A DNA stretch of 64,000 nucleotides, taken from the NCBI GenBank assembly GCA_018398805.1, contig JAGFBZ010001902.1, positions 186,001-250,000 of the forward strand, in the 5' to 3' direction. Both the position numbers and the translations under genes were made by a program. Positions 21,341 through 36,448 of this stretch are shown in pieces. Position 1 is the first letter of the stretch. Each line of letters starts with the position of its first letter. The notes beneath the pieces are model-generated. The model was given only the letters and a program-made list of their open reading frames with translations. It had not been told where the DNA came from and did not search any database. The stretch is from Hirundichthys speculiger (Eukaryota; Chordata; Actinopteri; Beloniformes; Exocoetidae).

Positions 21341-23110
21341 TCAGTCCTTTTCTTCATGCTTCCTCTTCTTCATTTCCTCCTTCCATTCGTCCACAGATTT
21401 TCCACTGACAGCTGCACAGTAAGATACACCTGCGATGCCAGTGTGGCCCGTCTCTGTTGTTCTTGGCTGACCACACCTGCTGCAGGTGTCCTGCATTATC
21501 TGCCTCCAGGTTTCTGCTGGTGGTCCCTCTGCTGCAGCAGCCTCAGCTGCCTCCCTCCTCCTGGAGGCTGTTGACCTGGGTACATACTGAGAAGGAGGAG
21601 GCAGTGGAACTGGGGATTTTGGGGCCAGGAGGGGAAGCCTTGGAGCAGGAGTAGGAGTAGGAAGAGGAGGAGGAGGAGGAGGGAGACCCCTGGAGGACGG
21701 CCCTGGCTGCTCCTCTGGTAGATTATAATCAAAGGGCTGCCCCTGTCCCACCTGAACCAGGAACAGCCCTTTTGCTGGAGCCAGGGGATGCTCAGCCACA
21801 GCCGGAGCAGGGACGATGCCAGCTCCCTGCTCCAGGACGGCCCTCTCCCACTTCTTCTGCTGGCGGCTGAACCTGGACAAACCAAAACATGCTGACATCA
21901 GATCCATGATCTTTCACTAGAAGAAAATGGAAGACGCCAGGTCAGTGACAGAGCTCTCACCACTGAGACAGAGTCCTCTGATTCAACTCAAAGAGCTGAA
22001 TGTCGGTCTGAGCCATCAGCCTCGGGCTCGCCAGCACCATTTCTCTGATGGCCACGTAGTCAGCGAGGACGAGGGACCAGCGGGTCCTCACGACCCCTCC
22101 CACGCATGTAGCTGCAGGATGGAGACGGCAGAGCTGGCTGCAAACAGCCTCCACCAGGCGGCTGGCATCTGGCCAGTTTACAGGGCCCGAGTTCAGTCCA
22201 AGAAGGCAGCTGGAACACTGCAGAGGTGAGACAGAGTGTTCAAATATAACAGGTATCAACAGGAGGAGCTGAACTTACCGCTGGAGACTCTCTTTTCCAG
22301 GACAGGAAGTGTTCTTCCCCTTAGCTGCCTTGAACCTCCTTGAGCTGCCTCTCCTGGTGTCTGGAGGGTGGACCACTCACTGTCTGTCACGCTCCGGCAG
22401 GCGTTGTAACAACCCTAACCCTAACCCATGAGTCGGTCCACCCTGCTTTCACTGAGCCCCTGAAGACTCCTCGCTTCCACCAGGGCCTTGACCAGTTCCA
22501 GGACGTGCTGGTATCCTGGCTGACCATCAGGATCCTGGACCTGCTCCTGAGCAGAAAATGAAACAGAAAAACAGCTGCTGTGAGCAAATAAAACTGAACA
22601 TCCAGTTTTTAAAATGAGTAGCTGTTTTGCCATAGAAATCTTTTGCTTTCATTCCAATATTTGTGTCTGTTAAAGGAAGTTGAGGGGGTGGCGGTTACCT
22701 CAGAGTGTGAGGAGTGCTGCGGAGCAGGAGTCTGGCTCTCAGAGGCTTTGGGAGAGTCATCGTCAGGGGCGGGTAGACTGGATGGCTCAGACCTGGGTGC
22801 GTCTGCCTGGGATGCTGCGCTGCTGGCAGAGGTTTCTGGTGCAAAGAAGGTCGGGTCCTGGACGTCCTCCTCTACACCTTCATCCGCCTCTTCCAGCGTG
22901 GCGACTGCAACATCCTCGTCCGGAGCGTCAGGGTCCAAGTTGATGGTCTCAAACACGCAGCCTGTCTGCTGGTAAAGGTACTCCAAACCAATGAGCTCCC
23001 CTGGGAACAAACAGAGTTAATAGATTGTTACCGATTATAACAGGATGCCTTCATGTCATCTACCTGTGTATGCAGCAGGCTGGTAAAATCCTTAACCATC
23101 TGAAGGCCAA
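21341..23110 (-). pseudogene. 3' half of a transposase-derived multi-exon gene
   Basis: Minus-strand exons with proper GT-AG sites: about 23064-23110 (LGLQMVKDFTSLLHT), 22699-23000 (GELIGLEYLYQQTG, then acidic and Ser/Pro-rich), 22279-22546, 21961-22217 (SGPVNWPDASRLVEAVCSQL) and 21341-21872, ending at a stop. The last exon is proline-rich and holds a Cys/His cluster (CSRCGQP, ETGHTGI, SYC) before a basic tail. I recognise a family widespread in fish whose longer members carry a DDE-type transposase-like core upstream. Family name uncertain (KDZ/DUF6729-like, from memory). Phase is kept across the 21961/21872 junction. Exon 22279-22546 has in-frame stops and a short telomere-like insert. The 5' part is missing, cut at 23112 by an inserted element. 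Broken here. Confidence 0.6.
22411..22427. repeat. Short telomere-like repeat (CCCTAA) inside an exon
   Basis: The plus strand reads AACCCTAACCCTAACCC, nearly three vertebrate telomere units, in the middle of the 22279-22546 exon. On the coding strand it reads GGGTTAGGG and introduces a stop. Confidence 0.85.
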
Positions 23111-23113
23111 GTA

Positions 23114-24921
23114 GTGGGGCAGATAACAGTAATTTTGCAGTAGAATCGTGCAAATAGTGATACAAGCACCAAAGTTTGCATGGTGATTTAAAGGGGATAC
23201 TTAACAAATCTGCCTGATTGGCCATTTGAAAATCCAAGATGGCTGCCATTTTTCAAGATGGTGGCCAAATTGACCTGCCGAAGATGATTTTTCTCATAGA
23301 AATGCACATATTTTGTTGATATGGGTGATCTTGGTGTCAATTTGTATGTTTTCAAATATGATGGATCCTTTTTTTCTTGTTTCAACGCCCTCAAATAAAT
23401 TATTTTCTCATGTTTGGGTGATTTGATGACTTTTTTCTGATTTTGTATTGCATGCATGGCTTGATCGCTTGTTATACTGTACATAGCAATAGCTGCTAGT
23501 GCATGGGGTGTAAACCTTGGTGGTAGAGGTAGTACCTTTGTTTTAGCAGTCAGCCACATTCCTTTGAATGGACTCCTGGCACTGGTCCTCACTACTGGCT
23601 CAACTCTCACCTATGGCCACACCCTGGTACCCCATGTTGGCTCATGGGCTAAACTAGGTGAGGGTAGCACACAGAGAGTCTCTGTGTGTGATGGAGTGTG
23701 TCTAGCTCCAAATTTCATGTGCATGAAGCCATTAAAGGAATTTTTATTTGAAATGCACGGGGCATCAGGAGAAACCCAGTTAGTTTTTGAGAATGTCCGC
23801 AAACTGAAAAGTTGTAACGTCCTCTACAGGAATCGAACCCCGGCCGCAAGATTACTGCACCCATTCGCATGGCATAAGAGATCAACGCTCATGCCCTCTC
23901 GGCCACCGCCACAAGGAGTGATTGTCGGGCACTACCAGGGCACACTGGTGACATCACTGCTGTGAAATTCAGCATGGGGTTCAGTGTCAGGATTCAGTAT
24001 GATACTGCACCAAGAGTACTTAGTGTCCCAAATGCTGCCTAACCAACCCCAGATCAGTTAAGCAGCCGCACCTGAATAGACAGGATGTGCCAGCACGGGA
24101 GAGCCGAGCCAAGGATAACGGGGTTTTAAGTTATCTGGATGGCGTACAGATCGCACGGGACTTAAATGACACTGGATGAACGATCGGGCTAGGTGTAGGG
24201 CAAAATGCATGAACCTAGTTGTATCCCATACAAGAAAGTGCAGGGGGGTAAGAAAAAGATCAACCCTCGACCCTGAACATTGAAATGGCTATGGACACAT
24301 GAAATCTACCAGTAAGTCATGGCACATTGACTGGGACAAGTGTTGCCTTTGTCAAGAGCACAAGAAGGAAGGTCTTAAATGTCCACATACAAATCCTGCC
24401 AAAAGGGCAGATGATGGGTACAGCCTCTTGGCAAGGAATATCCCTCGGTTTCATGCAATCAATCATCTACCAATCAAGCTTAACCCTTACAATATTTTTA
24501 TTTATTTTATACCATTAGACATAAAAATTGATAGCAAGATCACTCAAATTGACCAAGTACATGCATTTCTATAATGAAAAATCATCTTCGGCAGGTCAAT
24601 TTGGCAGCCAAGCCAGTAGCCAAGGAACCCGGGGGGGGCTAAGACCCCCCTTAGAAAAATTTCAGCCCCCATAGGCTGTTTGCTATCCCTTTGCCATTTC
24701 ATATTGATGTTCATTTACACCCCCCTTAGGAATTCTGTTAGCATGCCATCTAACGCCACCTGGCTACGGCGCTGTAATGTCGGCCATCTTGAAAACTGGT
24801 GGCCATCTTCGATTTTCAAATGGCCAATCAGGCAGATTTGTTAAATGTCCCCTAAGGAATAAACATGCCAAGTTTGGTGCTTGTATCACTATTTGCACGA
24901 TTTTTCTGTTGTCTGCCCCAC
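23114..24921. mobile_element. TA-flanked 1.8-kb inverted-repeat element, non-autonomous
   Basis: The left end GTGGGGCAGATAACAG and the right end CTGTTGTCTGCCCCAC are inverted. The inverted match continues inward, with gaps, for about 200 bp ('tcgtgcaaatagtgatacaa', 'aaatctgcctgattggccat'). TA flanks both sides (23112-23113 and 24922-24923), so Tc1/mariner-type integration is likely. Inside is a non-coding body with a tRNA-like piece; another repeat, rich in C and G runs, interrupts the right arm at about 24608-24775. No transposase is visible. Confidence 0.8.
23821..23915 (-). other. tRNA-like segment (degenerate)
   Basis: On the minus strand GGTGGCCGAGAGGGC resembles the pol III A box of Leu/Ser tRNAs and GGGGTTCGATTCC is a good B box, about 55 bp apart, as in long-arm tRNAs. 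The acceptor ends do not pair, so it is at best a tRNA pseudogene or SINE head. Confidence 0.4.
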
Positions 24922-24923
24922 TA

Positions 24924-25225
24924 TGCAGGCCAGCTCTCACGAGACGAGTCTCTCTCTCATTGTTTTTAATCGTCTTCCTTTTATTTTAATTCAAAACAAA
25001 AACACATGAAATTAATTTTGAATTAAATAGTCACCATTTTTATTTTATTTAACACAATTAAGAGTTTTTCATTTTTAATAGTCTTCATTCTTGGGGTTGC
25101 TTTGAGGTTGCTAAGCAATATTTTGGGGTTGCTATAGCAACTACAAGCTACCCCACAGCGCCGCCCCTGATCCTTTGTCATGTTTGTTGCGGCGTAAACT
25201 GAATATCTGAGAGTCTGCAGCAGCA
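24924..25225. other. Spacer and 5' flank of the zinc-finger exon
   Basis: AT-rich up to 25140, then a short CpG-containing part directly before the ATG at 25226. It may hold the promoter; no specific motif seen. Confidence 0.35.
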
Positions 25226-25397
25226 ATGTCTACAGTTCATTCTCTGAGAGAGTTTATCAGCCACCCACTGACTGCTGCGGCTGAAGAAATATTCACAGAG
25301 TTTGAAAAAACCATCGTCCAGTATGAAGAAGAGATCGACCGTCAGCGGAGACTGCTGGAGATCACCTGGAGACCAGAGATAAAACTACACAGGACAG
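25226..25397 (+). CDS. Orphan first coding exon of a fish C2H2 zinc-finger gene
   Basis: From ATG 25226 the exon encodes SLREFISHPLTAAAEEIFTE, then FEKTIVQYEEEIDRQRRLLE and WRPEIKLHRTG. This is the highly typical N-terminal leader of large fish C2H2 zinc-finger families (short helical module before the linker and fingers). The exon ends in ACAG/GTACGAG at 25397 with one base of the next codon, the phase I expect for that family. No downstream exon or zinc finger follows on this strand before agxt. Instead the exon end and donor are tandemly amplified. The rest of the gene is lost or lies elsewhere, so this may be a relic. Exon identity good; function here doubtful. Confidence 0.75.
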
Positions 25398-28300
25398 GTA
25401 CGAGACCACAGATAAAACTACACAGGACAGGTACGAGACCACAGATAAAACTACACAGGACAGGTACGAGACCACAGATAAAACTACACAGGACAGGTAC
25501 GAAACCAGAGATAAAACTACACAGGACAGGTACGAGACCACAGATAAAACTACACACAGACAGGTACGAGACCATGAGATAAAACTACACAGGACAGGTA
25601 CGAGACCAGAGATAAAAACAAAAACTACACAAGGACAGGTACGAGACCACAGATAAAACTAAATACACAGGACAGGTACGAGACCACTAGATAAAAACTA
25701 CACAGGACAGGTACGAGACCAGATAAAAACTACACAGGACAGGTACGAAACCAGAGATAAAACTACACAGGTACAGAGACCGACAGATAAAACTACACAG
25801 ACAGGTACGAGACACAGATAAAACTACACAGGACAGGTACGAGACCACAGAGAAAACTACACAGGACAGGTACGAGACCAGAGATAAAATACACAGGACA
25901 CGAGACCACAACAGATAAAACTACACAGGACAGGTACGAGACCAGAGATAAAACTACACAGGACAGTACGAGACCACAGATAAAACTACACAGGACAGGT
26001 ACGAGACCACTGAGATAAAACTACACAGGACAGGTACGAGACCACTGATAAAAACTACACAGGACAGGTACGAGACCAGCAGATAAAACTACACAGGACA
26101 GGTACGAGACCAGAGATAAAACTACACAGGACAGGTACGAGACCAGAGATAAAACTACACAGGACAGGTACGAGACCACTAGGACAGGTAAAAACTACAC
26201 AGGACAGGTACGAGACCCACTGATAAAACTACACAGGACAGGTAAGAACCACTAGATAAACTACACAGGACAGGTACGAAACCAGGATAAACTACACAGG
26301 TCAGGTACGAGACCCAGATAAAACTACACAGGGACAGGTACGAGACCACAGATAAAAACTACACAGGACAGGTACGAGACCACTGATAAAACTACACAGG
26401 ACAGGTACGAGACCGCAGATAAAACTACACACAGGACAGGTACGAGACCAGCAGATAAAACTACACAGGACAGGTACGAGACCGCAGATAAAACTACACA
26501 GGACAGGTACGAGAGACCACAGACAGTAAAACTACACAGGACAGGTACGAGACCACAGATAAAACTACACAGGACAGGTACGAGACCACAGATAAAACTA
26601 CACAGGACAGGTACGAGACCGCAGATATAAAACTACACAGGACAGGTACGAGACCACAGATAAAACTACACAGGACAGGTACGAGACCAGAGATAAAAAC
26701 TACACAGGACAGGTACGAGACCACAGATAAAACTACACAGGACAGGTACGAGACCAGGACTACGATAAAACTACACAGGACAGGTACGAGACCACAGATA
26801 AAACTACACACAGGTAGAGACAGGTACGAGACCACAGATAAAACTACACAGGACAGGTACGAGACCACAGATAAAACTACACAGGACAGGTACGAGACCA
26901 GATAAAAACTACACAGGGACAGGTACGAGACCACAGATAAAAACTACACAGGACAGGTACGAGACCACAGATAAAAACTACACAGGACAGGTACGAGACC
27001 ACAGATAAAACTACACAGGACAGGTACGAGACCAGATAAAACTACACAGGACAGGTACGGAGACCACAGATAAAAACTACACAGGACAGGTACGAGACGA
27101 CCACAGATAAAAAACTACACAGGACAGGTACGAGACCACAGATAAAACTACACAGGACAGGTACGAGACCACAGATAAAACTACTACACAGGACAGGTAC
27201 GAGACCACAGATAAAACTACACAGGACAGGTACGAGACCAGAGATAAAACTACACAGGACAGGTACGAGACACCAGAGATAAAAACTACACAGGACAGGT
27301 ACGAGACCACTGATAAAACTACACAGGACAGGTACGAGACCAGAGATAAAACTACACAGGACAGGTACGAGGTACGAGACCACAGATAAAACTACACAGG
27401 ACAGGTACGAGACCAGATACGACAGATAAAAACTACACAGGACAGGTACGAGACCAGATAAAAAACTACACAGGACAGGTACGAGACCGCAGATAAAAAA
27501 CTACACAGGACAGGTACGAGACCACAGATAAACTACACAGGACAGGTACGAGACCAGATAAGATAAAACTACACAGGACAGGTACGAGACCAGACAGATA
27601 AAACTACACAGGACAGGTACGAGATAAAACCACAGATAAAACTACACAGGACAGGTACGAGACCACAGATAAAAACTACACAGGACAGGTACGAGACCAG
27701 CAGATAAAACTACACAGGACAGGTACGAGACCGCAGATAAAACTACACAGGACAGGTACGAGACCACAGATAAAACTACACAGGACAGGTACGAGACCGC
27801 AGATAAAAACTACACAGGACAGGTACGAGACCACTGATAAAACTACACAGGACAGGTACGAGACCAGAGATAAAAACTACACAGGGACAGGTACGAGACC
27901 AGACTACGATAAAAAACTACACAGGACAGGTACGAGACGAGACTGATAAAAACTACACAGGACAGGTACGAGACCAGAGATAAAACTACACAGGACAGGT
28001 ACGAGACCACTGATAAAACTACACAGGACAGGTACGAGACCACTGATAAAACTACACAGGACAGGTACGAGACCACAGATAAAACTACACAGGACAGGTA
28101 CGAGACCACAGATAAAACTACACAGGACAGGTACGAGACCACAGATAAAACTACACAGGACAGGTACGAGACCCAGATAAAACTACACAGGACAGGTACG
28201 AGACCAGAGGATAAAACTACACAGGACAGGTACGAGACCACTGATAAAACTACACAGGACAGGTACGAGACACAGATAAAACTACACAGGACAGGTACGA

Positions 28301-28970
28301 GACCACAGGACAGGTACGAGACTACACAGGACAGGTACGAGACCGCAGATAAAAACTACACAGGACAGGTACGAGACCGCAGATAAAACTACACAGGACA
28401 GGTACGAGACCGCAGATAAAACTACACAGGACAGGTACGAGACCGCAGATAAAACTACACAGGACAGGTACGAGACCAGATAAAAACTACACAGGACAGG
28501 TACGAGACCGACCGCAGATAAAACTACACAGGACAGGTACGAGACCAGCAGATAAAACTACACAGGACAGGTACGAGACCACAGATAAAAAACTACACAG
28601 GACAGGTACGAGACCGCAGATAAAAACTACACAGGACAGGTACGAGACCAGAGATAAAACTACACAGGACAGGTACGAGACCAGAGATAAAACTACACAG
28701 GACAGGTACGAGACCAGAGATAAAACTACACAGGACAGGTACGAGACCACAGATAAAACTACACAGGACAGGTACAAGACCGCAGATAAAGCTACACAGG
28801 ACAGGTATGAGACCAGAGATAAAACTACACAGGACAGGTACGAGACCACAGATAAAACTACACAGGACAGGTACGAGACCACAGATAAAACTACACAGGA
28901 CAGGTACGAGACCAGAGATAAAACTACACAGGACAGGTACGAGACCAGAGATAAAACTACACAGGACAGG
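25370..28970. repeat. 33-bp minisatellite of the exon end plus splice donor, about 109 units
   Basis: Units read 'agataaaactacacagga' then 'caggtacgagaccac', period 33 bp where undisturbed (for example 25381 and 25414). The first unit is the 3' end of the zinc-finger exon and its intron start, so nearly each unit repeats ACAG/GTACGAG, a usable 5' splice site, and would encode IKLHRTGTRPQ. The middle carries many one-base changes in A and G runs plus small duplications ('gaggtacgag', 'accaggactacgat'); both ends are cleaner. Reverse-strand ORFs (VSYLSCVVLSV type) are by-products. Confidence 0.97.
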
Positions 28971-28979
28971 GTAAAATGC

Positions 28980-29833
28980 ACTTTTATTTAAATGTTCTGC
29001 TGCCATATGAACTAAAGTGCCATAACATTTGTTGTTCAAACACTTTTAACATCAGCACTTGTCAGTAACACATATTTAGTGTAAATCTCATTTAAAAAAA
29101 AATGAAAAATAAAATAAAGCTTATGGCCACTGCCAGGGCCATTAAAGTAATCCTGTTTTGTTGTTGCTGCATATTGGGGGGAGAAAATCATCCGTTATTG
29201 GCTAATTTGTTTCATTTTTCTTTCTTTCAAAAAGGTTTAACAACATGAAAAAAAAGTTCAGAATTTATATTGACTTTGTAAAATAGATAAAAGTAAATTA
29301 GAGAATGCAGAGTGGTCTAGTTTGGATGTCACATTTTGCATTTTAAGTTAAAAAGCATTGATCCTGCTGTCAATGCATTAGTGCTATTGAAAGTTGTCAC
29401 GACTTAGTTAAGACACTGACAGTGTTTGCAAACAAAATTAATTGCATTTCTTAAAATGTTATTGACATTTTACACTATACTGCACAGAATTCATTTAATA
29501 CAAAAAAATAACCTATTTGTCTTATTTTAACGTTAATGTAATCTTCTTCAAAAATTTCAGGAGACTTGCTCAACAAAAATTTATGTCCTGTTGACAGAAC
29601 CTATTGAATATTTCTCAACAATAAAATGAATTGCCAACAGGTCAGAAAGGAGTTCATGACATTACCACACAAAGAAATTAAGAAACTTACCAGTTCATCA
29701 TCATCATCATCTTTTTTAATCCATTTAATGTAATCTGCACAAGACTGTTTTGAAGATATTATTTCTCACATAAGGAAAAGCAACATTGACTCAAAATCTT
29801 TTTTTTTTTTTTACAATCTGAAACAAAAGCAGG
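28980..29833. other. AT-rich spacer between minisatellite and agxt
   Basis: I see no gene. The agxt 3' untranslated region must extend into the right part, but no convincing minus-strand polyadenylation signal lies close to the stop. Confidence 0.4.
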
Positions 29834-33228
<3,395 letters not shown>

Positions 33229-34040
33229 GTTCTTCACGTCAAGTTGAGCAGAGTAAAAGCAGAAAGACCCGTGGAAGCAGGTGAAGTAAAGCCTCAGCAG
33301 AGCACACCCCTTTGTCTGACCAGTGAGGTCTTTGGATCAGAAATATGTCACATTTTCAGCTTTTATCTCTTTCCTCTCATGTCAACACTTGTCGCTCTAC
33401 GTCCATGATGAGTGCAGGTAGTTTTGTGCTTTTCCACATGTAAAGATAAGGAAGTGATCTAACATGCCCGTAAATGTTAATTATTGACTGCTGTCTTTCC
33501 AGAATATCAGTTTTGTCTTTGTCTCTGCTGCCCCACACACATTTTAAGCTGCATTTTAAATCAATTAATTGTAGCCTCCCAGTTTAGTTTAATTTGATTT
33601 ATTGTATTACATATATTGAATACAAACCCTTACAGTGTTTTAGAAAGATACCCAACAGTTTCCTTTGAGTAAGCACTTTGTGCAGTAGGGAAGAAAAACT
33701 CTCTTAACAGAAGAAAACCTACAGAACAACATCAGGGAGGGCTGCTGACTTTCCTGACAATTTAGTAATGCTTTTTTTTTTTCATTTGTACAAAAAAGCA
33801 TTCTTTTTATGTTGTCCTTTGCCAGTCTAGGTTTAATTCCTTTAATTTATTACTTTAATCAGGCATAAAGTGGTTATAACTCTATTAAGCAAAACCTGTT
33901 TCAAATCTCTTTTACAAGTGATATGAATAAAATGTATTAAATGCGTTAGGAATCCTTCATGGTGCACCATTATCAGAAGAAACAGTCAACACAGTGGCTT
34001 AAGCTTGTTGAAATGTGTTGTTATTGCTCGTTCTGGTGCT
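33229..34040. other. agxt-allantoinase intergenic region
   Basis: About 0.8 kb between the agxt ATG and the allantoinase stop. No ORF, repeat or core promoter motif stands out, though the agxt promoter must lie here. Confidence 0.5.
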
Positions 34041-35072
34041 TCAGAGCTGGGCCTGACTCTGAGGGATGAGGAGATGTTTCCCCAGAGGCCCGGGGCAGAA
34101 GCTGCCGTCTCTGTACACCAGCTGGCCCCTGAGGATGGTACCGTGGACCGGTCCCTGCAGTGTGAGTCCCAGGTAAGGAGTCAGCTGCAAACACACAGCC
34201 ATCAGTTCAAACATCTGCTCTTGAGCCGTATTACCGTTCTCTTGTTGGTTTTATTTACCTTGTTTTTGTGGTGTATCTTTGCTTCTTCGATCTGTGAAGT
34301 GTAGCAGAGATGAAACATAAATGATGCAGATTTTGAAGGTTCTTAAAGGTATGGATTTGATTACACTAACCTCAAACTCTCTCTCCGGGTCCCATATAAC
34401 CAAGTCGGCATCAAAGCCTGGAGCGAGGCTTCCCTTCCGGTTGCCCAGACCACAGAGCTGCGCTGTGTTGTGGCTGAGGAGTCTGACGACATCAGGCAGC
34501 TGAAATCCTCTCTTACTGGCTGAACTCCAAAAAAGAGGCAAACCTGTAAAATGGTTAGAGGAGTAAGTAAGCTCACAGATAAAATAAGATGAAAGCTTTT
34601 GATAATTTTTTTTCACTCTTGCATTTACTATAAGGGGCCACGTGAATAAATAAAATGTAATAAATATTTGCTTGAGAGCCTTAATTTGATTGTCAGAGCC
34701 CACTACCAAATCAAGAACTCTAACATAACACAGTCCCATCACTTTGTTTGGGGGCGCTTAAGTCTGAAAATTTGTCCTTCAATCAGCCATTCAGGTTTAC
34801 AGGGTTCTGTGACATCACAGACCTGGATCAGAGTAAAACTACTCAGCTTCCCTGTCTGTATTTCCACCCAGCCTAATCTGCTGCTGGATTCACTGCACCT
34901 CAGAAGTGCACGGTGTGACGTAGTTACACCGTTCTCAGAAGAGGCCTACCCTGCATAAGAGAGGGGTGGGATCAAGTCAGGGCAGAATAGTTTCCTTTAA
35001 CCTCATTTCTGAGTGTCATATTTTTCACTGAACTGCTGTGAACGTAAGTAGTGTTCCCGGGGTCAGACTTTG

Positions 35073-35118
<46 letters not shown>

Positions 35119-36381
35119 GTCTGTCTCTGTGTCTCTTTCTCTTTGGTAAACCAGTAAATGAATGGCATAAACTTATAGCTGTTGTTTACCCAACTGTGAA
35201 CTTGCCCCACTGTAAATGAGTGTCAGAGGGGTTGTGTTGTGGGAGGAGGTGATAAATAATCCACAAACTAATAAATAAATAGAGTCTCTACCAGGCAAAA
35301 TTCAATTTTGAGAAGACAGATATATATTTTAAAAAAGAAAACAATGTGACCAACGTTTTGTTCAAATATCCATTGGAGACTGTCCCTCACAGAGGACGAA
35401 AAAAAAAAAAAAGAAGAAAAACCCACCAGCATGTTGTCTCCTCAATATTCTTACAACAATTTTTGAGCTGTGAATTTTCTGCAATGTCAGCTGAGCACCA
35501 GTGTAACAGTAACATGTAAAGACTAATCCTGAACAATGTAAATAAGAAGCAGAAGCTGCATGAACATCATGTCACATCCAAGTAGAATGAAATGATCAGA
35601 TCTCTGAAAGTCTTTAGCACCATTTTCCAAGCACACACAATAATATCGAGCACATCAGTCCAGCAGCTATGGAGATTAAATTCACTTAAGTGATTGTGGT
35701 TACAAGATGTATTTTTTAGCTGATGAATTGTTTAACCAGTTTTGACTCTTGTTATACCAAAAAAGGTAAACCTGAAATAATACAGAGCCAGTTTTTTTTA
35801 ATGGCTGAATCTGTAAGCAGCAAAAATATTGAGTGAGTACAGAGAAACATTTCATGCTGCACCTCAGACACGGAACAAAGTCAGAGCTCCTGTCAGCTCA
35901 TGTTTCTGCAGTTCTGGGTCCATCAATGACTTTCACAACATTTCAAAATACATTTATAACTTTGGTGGAGTTACTTGCTAAATAACATATTTGAACTTTA
36001 TTTTTTAATATCTGATTGAGTTACAGCCCTGCGATGGACTGGTGACCTGTCCAGGGTGGACCCCTGCCTTTCACCCAGAGAGAGCTGGGATGGACTCCAG
36101 CAGATCCCTGTGACCCTGCAGGGGATTAAGGGGGCATAGATAATGGATGGATGGATGATTACGTTACACTGTATTACCATGAAAACAATTTGACACAAAG
36201 TACAATTTTTCACTGGGTATTTGACAAGGACATTCTTTTACTGAAAGACTCAGCATAACATAAGTGTAAAAAATATGCATTTAAACCCTAAAGTCTCCTG
36301 AACAGGACTGCAGTGTTACAAGATTCCAACAAGGCCAGACCAGGTTCATCTGGTCAAAATACCACAGAGATACTCTATAGA

Positions 36382-36448
<67 letters not shown>

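Noticed and set aside
21927..22975. Plus-strand ORFs opposite the transposase-derived exons
   Set aside because: The minus-strand frames match a protein family and have splice sites; the plus frames are shadows.
23821..23915. Functional tRNA gene
   Set aside because: A and B boxes are present but the acceptor stem does not pair and it lies inside a transposable element.
25370..28970. CRISPR-like array
   Set aside because: Regular short units, but there are no unique spacers, the genome is a vertebrate, and the unit derives from the adjacent exon.
25342..29039. Reverse-strand ORFs rich in VSYLSCVVLS/VPVLCSFI
   Set aside because: They mirror the 33-bp array; hydrophobic only because of the complementary codons.
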